From a virus, in IMG/VR virus record IMGVR_UViG_3300031885_000028, positions 1 to 47,711 of that record: a stretch of DNA of 47,711 nucleotides; one strand, 5' to 3'. Position 1 is the stretch's first letter. Every line of letters starts with the position of its first letter. Made by a program: the position numbers and the translations under genes. The notes beneath the pieces are model-generated. The model ran no database searches, was not told the origin of the DNA, and saw only the letters and a program-made list of their open reading frames with translations. Shown here one piece after another: positions 31,265-38,621 of this stretch.

Positions 31265-32298
31265 CTGACAATCTCCAGAAGGCCCTGGACCTTGCGGACG
31301 AAAGGCTTACTCCGCCCAGGCAGATCGACAAGTCGGTCAACCGCGCGTCTTCCGCCGGCTGGCTTTACGATTGCCAGCGGCACCTGGTCTTGATGCGCCT
31401 GGCTCCCGAGAAAGAGATCTTCGGGAAGGATCAGGAGCGCCGCTTCGCCGAAGGTAGAAAGCAAGAAGAGCTCATGCGGACGGATTTCAAGAATGCCGAA
31501 GTCAAGATGATGGAGTTCAAAAAGCCGGGCGACACAAAATCAAAGCTCCCCGAGAAGGCCAGGACTATCACGGAACCTAAGATCAAATTCGAGCCCGACG
31601 ACATTTTCATCCTGGAGAAAGCGCCGATCGTCCCCGTCGATTACAAAAGCTGCTCGTCTGCCATCTTCCGTGAGATCAAGAGATACGAAGTCGGCCCAGA
31701 CCTCAGGAGCTCTAGGCTGACCTGGATTCGGCATTATCCGGTCCAGATGAATATCTATTGCGCCGGCTGGTCGGCCTCGTTTGGGCTCATGCCCTTCAAG
31801 GACAAGGAGAGCGGCGAAAAGAAGATCATCGAATGCCCCTACAATTCCGGGGATTTCGCCTACATCGTCGATGGGTTCAAGGAGATCAACCGGATGGTCG
31901 AGAAAGAGGACGTACCGGCCGTCATCAACAACAATGCGGTTTGCTCGTTCTGCGGATTCCGCGACCATTGCTATCCAGAAGAGAAGCCGAAGGCCGCGGT
32001 ATCGAAGATCCAGGATCATGAGCTCGCCATGAAGGTTCTGTCTTTGCTTGAGCGGCGTCAGGCCATGCTCTCCTCGGGGATCAAGCAGGCGGCGAAGGAG
32101 CTCGAAGAGACCGAGGACGAGATCAAGGGCGAGATCCGGGCCCTGGGCGAAGTCGTCGAGATCGGAGACTACCGCGTGACCTGCCAGAAATCGACTAGGA
32201 CCGAATACGAGATCCCGGACGACGTGAAGAAGCAGTACAAGAAGATCGTCGATTCCTGGAAGCCGATCAAAATAGAATTCTTTGGAGGTCCACTATGA
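31252..32298 (+). CDS. Cas4/RecB-family nuclease with probable Fe-S cluster
   Basis: This encodes 348 residues from a GTG at 31252 (AGAAGAGG upstream). The core motif VDYK holds D130 and K132, and Q165 follows in YPVQMNIYC. Cys41 (WLYDCQRH) and C231, C234, C240 (CSFCGFRDHC) give the four-Cys pattern of Fe-S nucleases of the Cas4/AddB type. It would resect DNA ends to make single strands for the RecT-like protein. Confidence 0.75.
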   Translation: MPTVADNLQKALDLADERLTPPRQIDKSVNRASSAGWLYDCQRHLVLMRLAPEKEIFGKDQERRFAEGRKQEELMRTDFKNAEVKMMEFKKPGDTKSKLPEKARTITEPKIKFEPDDIFILEKAPIVPVDYKSCSSAIFREIKRYEVGPDLRSSRLTWIRHYPVQMNIYCAGWSASFGLMPFKDKESGEKKIIECPYNSGDFAYIVDGFKEINRMVEKEDVPAVINNNAVCSFCGFRDHCYPEEKPKAAVSKIQDHELAMKVLSLLERRQAMLSSGIKQAAKELEETEDEIKGEIRALGEVVEIGDYRVTCQKSTRTEYEIPDDVKKQYKKIVDSWKPIKIEFFGGPL

Positions 32299-32405
32299 TG
32301 CTATTTCTCATGAACAGGCACATGGTATTTTTCAATTGGCGGTTCCCGTTTATCCACATCAGGTTCAGGCACTTGATCCAGAAGGGAAAGCCCCATGGCC
32401 TATGA
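32295..32405 (+). CDS. 36-residue basic/hydrophobic peptide
   Basis: GGAGG lies seven bases before the ATG at 32295, which overlaps the previous stop. The product begins MMLFLMNRHMVFFNWRF and is rich in Phe, Arg and His. It overlaps the next gene by 11 bases. Probably translated; function unknown. Confidence 0.4.
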   Translation: MMLFLMNRHMVFFNWRFPFIHIRFRHLIQKGKPHGL

Positions 32406-32703
32406 ACAGGATGCCGGGATCGATTATTCAAAGCTGATCTGTCCTCTCTCGATGGCGGCCCCCCAGCCCAGCTATTGTCGGACGACCGCCTGCGGCGCCT
32501 GGGTCCAGAAACCAAGCAAAAGGGGCGGCCAGATCCGCGTCTGCGTCATCATAACATTCTTCAATAGGGTCGGCCTTCATATCGGGAATATCGGAGAATA
32601 CTTCAATGACTTAAACTGGGCCAAAAAGAAAAAGGACGGGGACAGGCCCCGAAGGAGAGAGCCAGAAGATGACCAAAAAAGGGACGAGCCGGATTATCTT
32701 TAG
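32395..32703 (+). CDS. Small hypothetical protein
   Basis: This encodes 102 residues. The N-terminal half has three Cys (ICPLSM, YCRTTACGAWV) that may bind metal; the C-terminus is charged (KKKKDGDRPRRREPEDD). GGGA precedes the start. It overlaps the RlpA-like gene by 35 bases. Confidence 0.6.
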   Translation: MAYEQDAGIDYSKLICPLSMAAPQPSYCRTTACGAWVQKPSKRGGQIRVCVIITFFNRVGLHIGNIGEYFNDLNWAKKKKDGDRPRRREPEDDQKRDEPDYL

Positions 32704-33160
32704 CCTTTTTTTCGTCCTCGTCTTTTCTGCGATCGCAGGAGGACAAGATTACATCACGACATCCTATTACGGACCAGGCTTCCATGGCCGGCAGACGGCC
32801 AACAGGGAAGTCTTCGATATGTATAGCCTCACCTGTGCCAGCAGGACGCTGGCCTTCGACACCTGGATCGAGATCCAATGCGACAAGACGATGCGATCGA
32901 TCATTGCGCGCTGTAACGATCGCGGCCCTTTTTGGCCCGGGCGGGATCTCGACGTCAGCTACGCGGTTGCTTACCACCTGGGAATTCTTGAGATTGGCGT
33001 CGCGGATGTCAGGATCAGGGAGATCAAATTCTCGAAAGGAGCTCTCAAATGCCTCGAACGCCTGATGGGAAATGGGTCGATAGAAACGGCCGACAGTTCA
33101 CGATGCACGATTGCGTTCGTGCTCTTCATGCAGGGATTACTCGGCTCACCTGGGAAGTGA
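32669..33160 (+). CDS. RlpA-like double-psi beta-barrel protein with signal peptide
   Basis: This encodes 163 residues. Residues 1-25 form a signal peptide (basic start, IIFSLFFVLVFSAIAGG). The DPBB core has SYYGPGFHGRQTANREVF (about 32-49) and CNDRGPF (82-88), the two hallmarks of RlpA and related lytic transglycosylases, with E47 and D84 in the expected places. It would act on peptidoglycan in the periplasm. Its 3' end overlaps the next gene by 112 bases, and the last 45 residues look poorly conserved. Confidence 0.75.
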   Translation: MTKKGTSRIIFSLFFVLVFSAIAGGQDYITTSYYGPGFHGRQTANREVFDMYSLTCASRTLAFDTWIEIQCDKTMRSIIARCNDRGPFWPGRDLDVSYAVAYHLGILEIGVADVRIREIKFSKGALKCLERLMGNGSIETADSSRCTIAFVLFMQGLLGSPGK

Positions 33161-33327
33161 ATTTCGGCGAGAAGACAAAAGACGATCCCCGCAAGAAGGC
33201 CAACTACCTTCGCGACATCGAGATCCTGGAAGTCATCCAGGACAGCTTCAAATCTTCCGCCAAGAAATTCATCGAGGGGGAGAAGAAGCAATCCGTCAAG
33301 TTGACGATTCCAGGGAACGGTGGATAA
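33049..33327 (+). CDS. Small hypothetical protein
   Basis: This encodes 92 residues. GGAG lies seven bases before the ATG, which falls inside the RlpA-like gene. Mixed helix (MHDCVRALHAGITRLTW..., IEILEVIQDSFKSSAKKF). The strong ribosome binding site supports it despite the overlap. Confidence 0.6.
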   Translation: MPRTPDGKWVDRNGRQFTMHDCVRALHAGITRLTWEVNFGEKTKDDPRKKANYLRDIEILEVIQDSFKSSAKKFIEGEKKQSVKLTIPGNGG

Positions 33328-33647
33328 TGACAAAGCAAACGGCTATTCGGAAATTCTGCCTTGAGTGCGGAGGAGGCCACAAGGACGTTGCCCTTTGCAC
33401 CGATCCATCATGCTTTCTTTGGCCGTACCGCCTAGGATGCGGCCCCAAAAGTAGCGGGGCGAAAGAGATCATGGCGAGAATAAGGGCTAAATATCCGAAG
33501 GACGTGGAAAAGTTAGTCGAATACGGCCTCGAGCCATCCTTTTTCTTCCCTCCCGAGGCGTCGTACAAGCCAAAGAAACGCGTAGGATCGATTTTAGGGC
33601 GTCCGTCAAGAGAGAATAGCCCCCCACGCCAAGCAAAGGCCGAATAA
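33327..33647 (+). CDS. Cys-rich phage protein (CLECGGG...WPYRLGCG type)
   Basis: This encodes 106 residues. The N-terminus CLECGGGHKDVALCTDPSC followed by WPYRLG is a small zinc-binding module found in many phages, function unknown. TAATG overlap with the previous stop. Confidence 0.7.
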   Translation: MTKQTAIRKFCLECGGGHKDVALCTDPSCFLWPYRLGCGPKSSGAKEIMARIRAKYPKDVEKLVEYGLEPSFFFPPEASYKPKKRVGSILGRPSRENSPPRQAKAE

Positions 33648-34135
33648 TGACCAGGAGTGTCCTCGCCATCGACCCCGGCGTCAGCACGGGCTGGGCCTTC
33701 AAGCCGGCGAATTCAGAAGAAGAGGTCATCATCGGGACGCAGCACTTCCCGATCGTCCGCGGTGAGAGCCGGGGGATGCGCTTCATCCGCTTCCAGGCAT
33801 GGCTCGGGACCTTCATCATGGTCTACCGGCCGGACTTAGTCCTCTACGAAAAACCGCATATGCGGGGCGGCGCCACAACCGAGATCCTGGTCGGTATGAC
33901 AACCCTGATCGAGGCCGTTTGTACTGCCAACAAGGTCGAATATACGCCAGTCCGATCGCAGGAAATCAAGAAGGTCATCCTCGGCCGTGGGGTCGGCAGT
34001 AAGCCCGAAATGAAGGCCGCGGCCAATATGATGTTCGGCCCGATTGACATCGAAGACGAGCACCAGGCCGACGCGCTCTGCCTGCTGGGATACGCGATCA
34101 GGAAAAATATGCTGGTCGAAATGGAGTTTGTATGA
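33647..34135 (+). CDS. RuvC-like Holliday junction resolvase
   Basis: This encodes 162 residues. The RNase H-fold acids are in place: D9 in AIDPG, E68 in VLYEKP and D142 in EDEHQADAL. It would cut branched recombination intermediates or trim concatemers before packaging, together with the RecT-like and nuclease genes. Confidence 0.8.
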   Translation: MTRSVLAIDPGVSTGWAFKPANSEEEVIIGTQHFPIVRGESRGMRFIRFQAWLGTFIMVYRPDLVLYEKPHMRGGATTEILVGMTTLIEAVCTANKVEYTPVRSQEIKKVILGRGVGSKPEMKAAANMMFGPIDIEDEHQADALCLLGYAIRKNMLVEMEFV

Positions 34136-34344
34136 GCGACATCCTAGCCGACATCGACGACGCGACGGACGACCGCTTCTGCACCACTTGCGGCGGGAGC
34201 GGTGGCGGTTATCAGCCGTTCCAATGCCCGATTTGCCGCGGCACGGGCCGGAGCGCGTCCGCTACCCAGGAGCAACGGGAGTATGAGGATGAGGTGCGAA
34301 GGGATATGGCGATTGACCGAAAATTAATGGAGGAGGGAAAATGA
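34132..34344 (+). CDS. Small zinc-ribbon protein (DnaJ-like knuckles)
   Basis: This encodes 70 residues. CTTCGGSGGG and CPICRGTG resemble the CxxCxGxG units of DnaJ. ATGA overlap with the RuvC-like stop. Confidence 0.65.
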   Translation: MSDILADIDDATDDRFCTTCGGSGGGYQPFQCPICRGTGRSASATQEQREYEDEVRRDMAIDRKLMEEGK

Positions 34345-34934
34345 GCGATAAAATCTACAACGTTGGCGATTCGGTTTGGGTCGCAAGTTTCGAGCTTCGG
34401 GAAGAGCAAATCCCATGTCCAGTCTGTTTCGGGACATTACGCGTGACCTTGATTTTGGGAAACGGCGAATCGCTGACCCTGCCCTGCGATTACTGCGGCA
34501 AATCGGGATACGAGGGACCGCGCGGATACGTGACGGAATACCGGCGGGAGCCTCGCTGTAAATCCGCGACTATATCCGCCAGGGAAATCCGGGAGAATGG
34601 GGTTGAAACGGAGATTCATTATTCATCCCCGGATTCACATTCATATCGCCCCGCCGATGTCTTTGAAACTCAGGCGGAAGCCATAGCCGACGCCCAAAGG
34701 CGGGCCGACGAAATGGCCAAAGAGGAAGAGACAAGGGCCTACCACATCAAAAAAAATGTCAACCAGACCTACTCATGGAACGCCGGGTATCACCTCCGCG
34801 AAGCCAAGAGGCTCAAGGAACAAATCGCATACCACGAGAGAAAGGCGGTTCTGTGCAAGGCGAAGAGCAAAGAGGCGGAGCCGACCAAGGACCGGGAAAC
34901 AATTAGCGGCGGGGAAATAGAGGAGGAAACATGA
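34341..34934 (+). CDS. Cys-knuckle phage protein, hypothetical
   Basis: This encodes 197 residues. CPVCFG and CDYCGKSG knuckles lie about 23 residues apart in the first 60 residues. A Lys/Glu-rich C-terminus includes a helix (LKEQIAYHERKAVLC). ATGA overlaps the previous stop. Unknown. Confidence 0.65.
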   Translation: MSDKIYNVGDSVWVASFELREEQIPCPVCFGTLRVTLILGNGESLTLPCDYCGKSGYEGPRGYVTEYRREPRCKSATISAREIRENGVETEIHYSSPDSHSYRPADVFETQAEAIADAQRRADEMAKEEETRAYHIKKNVNQTYSWNAGYHLREAKRLKEQIAYHERKAVLCKAKSKEAEPTKDRETISGGEIEEET

Positions 34935-35401
34935 CACCCGAAAAGTTGAGGGAATGGCTGGTTGGAATTGAGAAGGACTTCGCTTGGTCTATCGGGAAAA
35001 GGGACATGGAAGCCCTCGCCCAACTTCACGCCATGCTGGATGCGCAGGGGAAGCCGAGCCAGGTTGTCGGCACGGACCACGGCACGCATATCCATGTTGA
35101 CCGAATTGAGGAACCGCAACGCTTCCCCGTCGATGACAAAATGCTGACCCGCGCCGAAATACTGAAACTCCCCATTGAGAAACGGAGGGAGATATTGGGG
35201 GACATGGCGGACACAGCCTCGGCGACACAGCCGGATATTCGGTTCTGCGGTGCTTGTGGGACGGCGGTGGGAACGATGGGCGATGGGCCGTTCCCCCTCA
35301 AGGAGCCGAGTGAGCGACGAAAGGGACATAGCAAGCTGGTATATGACAAAAGGACACGCACAATCGTTTCCGTTGACCCACACCCGAAGGAGCCAGCATG
35401 A
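34931..35401 (+). CDS. Hypothetical protein, paralogue of the next gene
   Basis: This encodes 156 residues. The first 40 residues (REWLVGIEKDFAWSIGKRDMEALAQLHAMLDAQGK) match those of the next gene (EKWLDDVRDYLA...ALAQLRSMIDAQGK). The rest differs; a CGACG knuckle lies at about 102. ATGA overlap with the previous stop. Confidence 0.6.
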   Translation: MTPEKLREWLVGIEKDFAWSIGKRDMEALAQLHAMLDAQGKPSQVVGTDHGTHIHVDRIEEPQRFPVDDKMLTRAEILKLPIEKRREILGDMADTASATQPDIRFCGACGTAVGTMGDGPFPLKEPSERRKGHSKLVYDKRTRTIVSVDPHPKEPA

Positions 35402-35859
35402 CCCCCGAACCGATGACCAATGCGGAGCTTGAGAAGTGGCTGGATGATGTTCGGGATTATCTGGCGGGTATTGGGCATTGGTTTACCGAGGACGCCGCCG
35501 CCCTCGCCCAACTTCGCTCCATGATCGACGCGCAGGGGAAGCAGGGGCCGGGGGAGGAGGAGCGGAAGGAAATGTTGGTGGCGTGGGGAATCTCTTTCGA
35601 AGCCGTTGATTCTGAGTATCACGATAGCCAGCCCCCAGATGGAGTTTATGAGCCGACACAAGGCGATATTGCGGAGCACGTTCAGTGGCACTTACAGGTG
35701 GATAGGATTCGACTCCTCATCCTCACCCCGCCGTCCCCCAAGCCGGAGGTGACGAGGGAAGAATTATCCGACAAGTTATATGACTATGCGGCAGATAACA
35801 TATCTGAATACGACCTTGTTGTGTGGCTCCGCGCCCACGGAATCCAGGTGACGCCATGA
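35398..35859 (+). CDS. Hypothetical protein, paralogue of the previous gene
   Basis: This encodes 153 residues. It shares its N-terminal 45 residues with the previous gene. The C-terminus is a Glu/Asp-rich helix (VTREELSDKLYDYAADNI). ATGA overlap with the previous stop. Confidence 0.6.
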   Translation: MTPEPMTNAELEKWLDDVRDYLAGIGHWFTEDAAALAQLRSMIDAQGKQGPGEEERKEMLVAWGISFEAVDSEYHDSQPPDGVYEPTQGDIAEHVQWHLQVDRIRLLILTPPSPKPEVTREELSDKLYDYAADNISEYDLVVWLRAHGIQVTP

Positions 35860-36044
35860 CGAAACTCTTGATTGACGTGAAGTGCAAAGCAAAAGAGTGC
35901 GGGGAGTGCGAGAAGATGGACCGTAATTATATGCGCTGTGGCCCATTTAACTGGTATCCCGACCTTGTTATCGGTGGATTCCTCCGCCTCCCCGCCTGTA
36001 TCGCAGCCGAGGCTCGGGCCAAAAGGCTGAAGGAGGAAAAATGA
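35856..36044 (+). CDS. Small Cys-rich protein
   Basis: This encodes 62 residues from the ATG at 35856, overlapping the previous stop (ATGA). Six Cys (KCKAKECGECEKM, MRCGPF, PACIAAE). Possibly a zinc-binding module. Confidence 0.6.
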   Translation: MTKLLIDVKCKAKECGECEKMDRNYMRCGPFNWYPDLVIGGFLRLPACIAAEARAKRLKEEK

Positions 36045-36280
36045 AAAAAGAGACAAGGCCGATTAGTTTCAAGGAAGCAAACACAACGCTGAAAGGGCGG
36101 GAGGGTGTCGATGATTTGCCCGTCCATTTTAACGGAGAGAATGTTACCTCGTGCTGGCGAATACCGTTTTCAAAGAGGATTAAGGTTCTTCTGACAGGAC
36201 GGATATATTTGGTTGTGCGAGGGAAAACGCATCCTCCGTTGTGGATTGACACAGAGGCATTTACTAGGGGGACAAAATGA
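36041..36280 (+). CDS. Small phage protein of a common hypothetical family
   Basis: This encodes 79 residues. The pattern FKEANTTLKG...DDLPVHFNGENVTSCW...LTGRIYLVVRGKTHPPLWID occurs in many phages; role unknown. ATGA overlap. Confidence 0.65.
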   Translation: MKKETRPISFKEANTTLKGREGVDDLPVHFNGENVTSCWRIPFSKRIKVLLTGRIYLVVRGKTHPPLWIDTEAFTRGTK

Positions 36281-36330
36281 CCGCTAGCCACTACCCTGCG
36301 CTGGCATGGGGCGTACTGGCCGCGCGATGA
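36277..36330 (+). CDS. 17-residue mini-cistron upstream of the MT-A70 gene
   Basis: AGGGGG lies 4-5 bases before this ATG. Its TGA overlaps the ATG of the methyltransferase gene (36327), which has no ribosome binding site of its own. This looks like a coupling device rather than a functional peptide. Confidence 0.55.
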   Translation: MTASHYPALAWGVLAAR

Positions 36331-36839
36331 AATATAAAACGATTCTCGCAGACCCGCCGTGGAAAGAGGACGGCGGGAGCCGAGGCGCACAACATCATTA
36401 TCCGCTTATGAGAACTACGGAAATTATCGCCCTTAAAAAAATGGTCGACGACATCGCGGACGTCGATTGTCATCTTTACCTATGGGTTACGAATCGGTTT
36501 TTAGAGGACGGCTTGCGGGTGATCAAGGAATGGGGTTTCCGATATATCCAACTGCTGATTTGGATCAAGCCGTCCATCGGAATCGGGCAATACTTTCGCG
36601 GAGCTTCAGAGCCATGTCTCTTTGCCGCGAGAGGAAAGGCACTCTTCAAAAACCGGGACAACGGTATCGGAATTAGCGATACTCCGACAATTTTCTATGC
36701 TCGAAAATCGGGCCATTCAAAAAAGCCGCAAATGTTTTATTCGATTATCGAAAAAGTGTCCTTTCCGCCATTTATGGAATTATTCGCCCGTCAACGGCGC
36801 GAAGGATGGGACGCTTGGGGGAATGAAATTGAACAATAA
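36327..36839 (+). CDS. MT-A70-family adenine methyltransferase
   Basis: This encodes 170 residues. The catalytic DPPW is at residues 9-12, after the beta strand KTILA, and the sequence continues as typical for phage MT-A70 proteins (CHLYLWVTNRF, YIQLLIWIKPS, FYARKSGHSKKP). The target base is likely adenine in DNA. It is the second methyltransferase of the phage. Translation probably depends on the mini-cistron before it. Confidence 0.8.
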   Translation: MKYKTILADPPWKEDGGSRGAQHHYPLMRTTEIIALKKMVDDIADVDCHLYLWVTNRFLEDGLRVIKEWGFRYIQLLIWIKPSIGIGQYFRGASEPCLFAARGKALFKNRDNGIGISDTPTIFYARKSGHSKKPQMFYSIIEKVSFPPFMELFARQRREGWDAWGNEIEQ

Positions 36840-36906
36840 GCAATCAATCATCCTGGCCTTCGCGGTCCTGGCCGCGCTGACCATCGGGATAAGGAAAGAA
36901 GTGTGA
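36823..36906 (+). CDS. 27-residue membrane peptide
   Basis: MKLNNKQSIILAFAVLAALTIGIRKEV has a single hydrophobic segment. GGGGG precedes its ATG, inside the end of the methyltransferase gene. Likely translated; function unknown. Confidence 0.4.
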   Translation: MKLNNKQSIILAFAVLAALTIGIRKEV

Positions 36907-37256
36907 ACAAAAAAAGATCTTTTATCCGAAAGGCTTTGGTAAATCTCGCGGGCTGGTCGGGTCGGCGCCAGAACAGAAACTTCAAATGGCTACGGGACAA
37001 GGCCATTGCGTTTGACCTTCTGATGGGAATGACGGAAGAGAGCCTCACCCGGATCTACAAGGTCTCGATCGACACGGTCAGGCGCGCTAAGCGAAGGGCT
37101 CCCAAGAGCAACTACATTCGCGTCCAGCAATATCTCACGCAGGCTACTTTGAAAGCAGAAAAATGGCGCCAGCCACAGCTAAGCCTGCCAGACCCAGCTT
37201 CCCTACCGTTGCCTGGAAGCGAAGCAGACCATTCTCCTTCTGGAGAGCCTTTATAA
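36903..37256 (+). CDS. HTH DNA-binding protein, candidate regulator
   Basis: This encodes 117 residues from a GTG at 36903. A helix-turn-helix with spacing TEESLTRIYKVSIDTVRRAKRR lies at residues 44-65; the rest is basic. The C-terminus is Pro/Ser-rich and overlaps the opposing spanin gene by 113 bases. It is the last gene of the right arm and could switch expression toward the late genes. Confidence 0.6.
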   Translation: MNKKRSFIRKALVNLAGWSGRRQNRNFKWLRDKAIAFDLLMGMTEESLTRIYKVSIDTVRRAKRRAPKSNYIRVQQYLTQATLKAEKWRQPQLSLPDPASLPLPGSEADHSPSGEPL

Positions 37257-37815
37257 AATCCTTGGATGCTTTGTTGCCGTCCTTCTCTGCCTGCCATCCC
37301 TCGATCGCCTTATCGTAGTCCAGCCTGAGGGTCGCATAGGCCCTGTCCTTGACCTCGATCACCTGGTTCAAAGAAACGATCTGTTTCCTATACTCGCCGA
37401 TCTCGGTTTCCCTGAGCAGGTCCTTGGTCTTCATGACCGCTACCGCTTCGTGCAATAGGCCGTTCTCTTCCTCGACGGTCTTGGCGTCTTTAATCTTCTC
37501 TTCCAGGCCGGCGATGACCGTGTTCGTTGAATCGATCTCGCCGTGGTAGCCCTCGATCACTCTGTCGCGGTTAGAGATTTCTTCCTGGAGCTCGGCAACC
37601 TGAGCTTTGGTTTTTGCCTCTGCGGCGGAAAGGCCCGTTTGAAGATCCTTGATAGTATAGCCGAGATCCTCGACTTTTTTCTGCGCGGCGTCATATTGAC
37701 CATGCCAATACTCCGTTTTCCGACACGACTTGAGAAAGAAAAAGAGGAAGACCAGGACCGCGGCCGCGGCCGCGATCTTAGCCCAAGGGGGAATCGACTT
37801 TAGGCTGATCGCCAT
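37144..37815 (-). CDS. Spanin-like protein (Rz-like), N-terminal TM and coiled coil
   Basis: This encodes 223 residues from the ATG at 37815 (CAGGAGAA upstream). A TM segment (about 12-28, AAAAAVLVFLFFFLK) is followed by a long coiled coil (residues 40-190, e.g. AELQEEISNRDRVIEG) and a hydrophobic C-terminus (LAGLAVAGAIFLL). This is the architecture of inner-membrane spanin subunits, though the C-terminal hydrophobic part is unusual. It is third in the lysis cassette and converges with the right arm. Confidence 0.6.
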   Translation of the reverse strand: MAISLKSIPPWAKIAAAAAVLVFLFFFLKSCRKTEYWHGQYDAAQKKVEDLGYTIKDLQTGLSAAEAKTKAQVAELQEEISNRDRVIEGYHGEIDSTNTVIAGLEEKIKDAKTVEEENGLLHEAVAVMKTKDLLRETEIGEYRKQIVSLNQVIEVKDRAYATLRLDYDKAIEGWQAEKDGNKASKDFIKALQKENGLLRFQATVGKLGLAGLAVAGAIFLLSK

Positions 37816-38101
37816 TTGAGTTCTCCTGTCCGTTTTTTTTGTTTGCGAAGATCCCCGTGATTCCCTGGACGCCGCGGACGGCAAGAAGAGCGATCGCGAT
37901 GTCCCGGATCGCCTTGATGGCCGCGATGACGACTTCGGCCGTGAGCTCTTTCGCTGTCCTGGCTAGGATGATGAGGATCAAGAGCGCGCCGGCGGCGAAG
38001 ACGAAAGAGATAAGTTTTTGCGAAGTCATCTTGTAAAGGAGCCGGATCGAGCAATCCTTCGGGCCCCATTTTATTTTCGCGGCACCAGGTTTCTTACTCA
38101 C
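37778..38101 (-). CDS. Holin candidate
   Basis: This encodes 107 residues from a GTG at 38101 (AAGGA upstream). Two TM segments (LISFVFAAGALLILIIL and AIRDIAIALLAVRGVQGITG) and a charged C-terminus fit a class II-type holin. Directly downstream of the transglycosylase gene. Confidence 0.65.
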   Translation of the reverse strand: MSKKPGAAKIKWGPKDCSIRLLYKMTSQKLISFVFAAGALLILIILARTAKELTAEVVIAAIKAIRDIAIALLAVRGVQGITGIFANKKNGQENSNGDQPKVDSPLG

Positions 38102-38603
38102 AATTCTTTTCCTTCGTCCAGAGATTGATATATTCACGTTTCACCCGTAAAACGTAATCCCAGTTCCGCAAAAGACCTTCTGGGCCGGGATTTCCAGCGC
38201 TCCCCCCATTATACCGGGCCAAGACGACTTCGTTCGGCCAGCAGCGCCAGAAAGGCTTGGGCACAAGCTGTTCGCGGAGTTGGACCAGGAGCTTGCCGGC
38301 GAGCTCGACGTTATAGACCGGATTGTAGAGATCCACCCCGGGGCCGCGGAAGCCAAGGTTCCAAGCTGTGCTGAACATGACCTGCATTAAGCCGTAAGAC
38401 GCGCTCACTTCTTTCGGGTCGCGGTCCTTCAGGTCTGGAAATTTGGAGCCATACTTTTCCCAAAATTCTTTTTCGTACCTATAGGCCATCGGGTCCATGG
38501 ATGATTCGACCATTGCGATCGCTTTCAGTAAAAGTTTTTCTACCTGGAATTTCTTCGACACCATGCAGAAGACCTTGTCCAGGTCGATCGACCCGTTACT
38601 CAT
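38094..38603 (-). CDS. Endolysin, SLT-type lytic transglycosylase
   Basis: This encodes 169 residues. The catalytic Glu33 is in AIAMVESSMDP; SYGLMQ (69-74) and ARYNGG (about 128-133) complete the SLT pattern. AGGAGG precedes the start. Without a signal peptide it would need the holin for release. It is the first gene of the lysis cassette. Confidence 0.85.
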   Translation of the reverse strand: MSNGSIDLDKVFCMVSKKFQVEKLLLKAIAMVESSMDPMAYRYEKEFWEKYGSKFPDLKDRDPKEVSASYGLMQVMFSTAWNLGFRGPGVDLYNPVYNVELAGKLLVQLREQLVPKPFWRCWPNEVVLARYNGGSAGNPGPEGLLRNWDYVLRVKREYINLWTKEKNCE

Positions 38604-38621
38604 GTATAAGTTCCTCCTTTT

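Noticed and set aside
32350-32358. DnaA-box-like TTATCCACA
   Set aside because: A single exact match in coding DNA. About 0.4 is expected by chance in a window this size.
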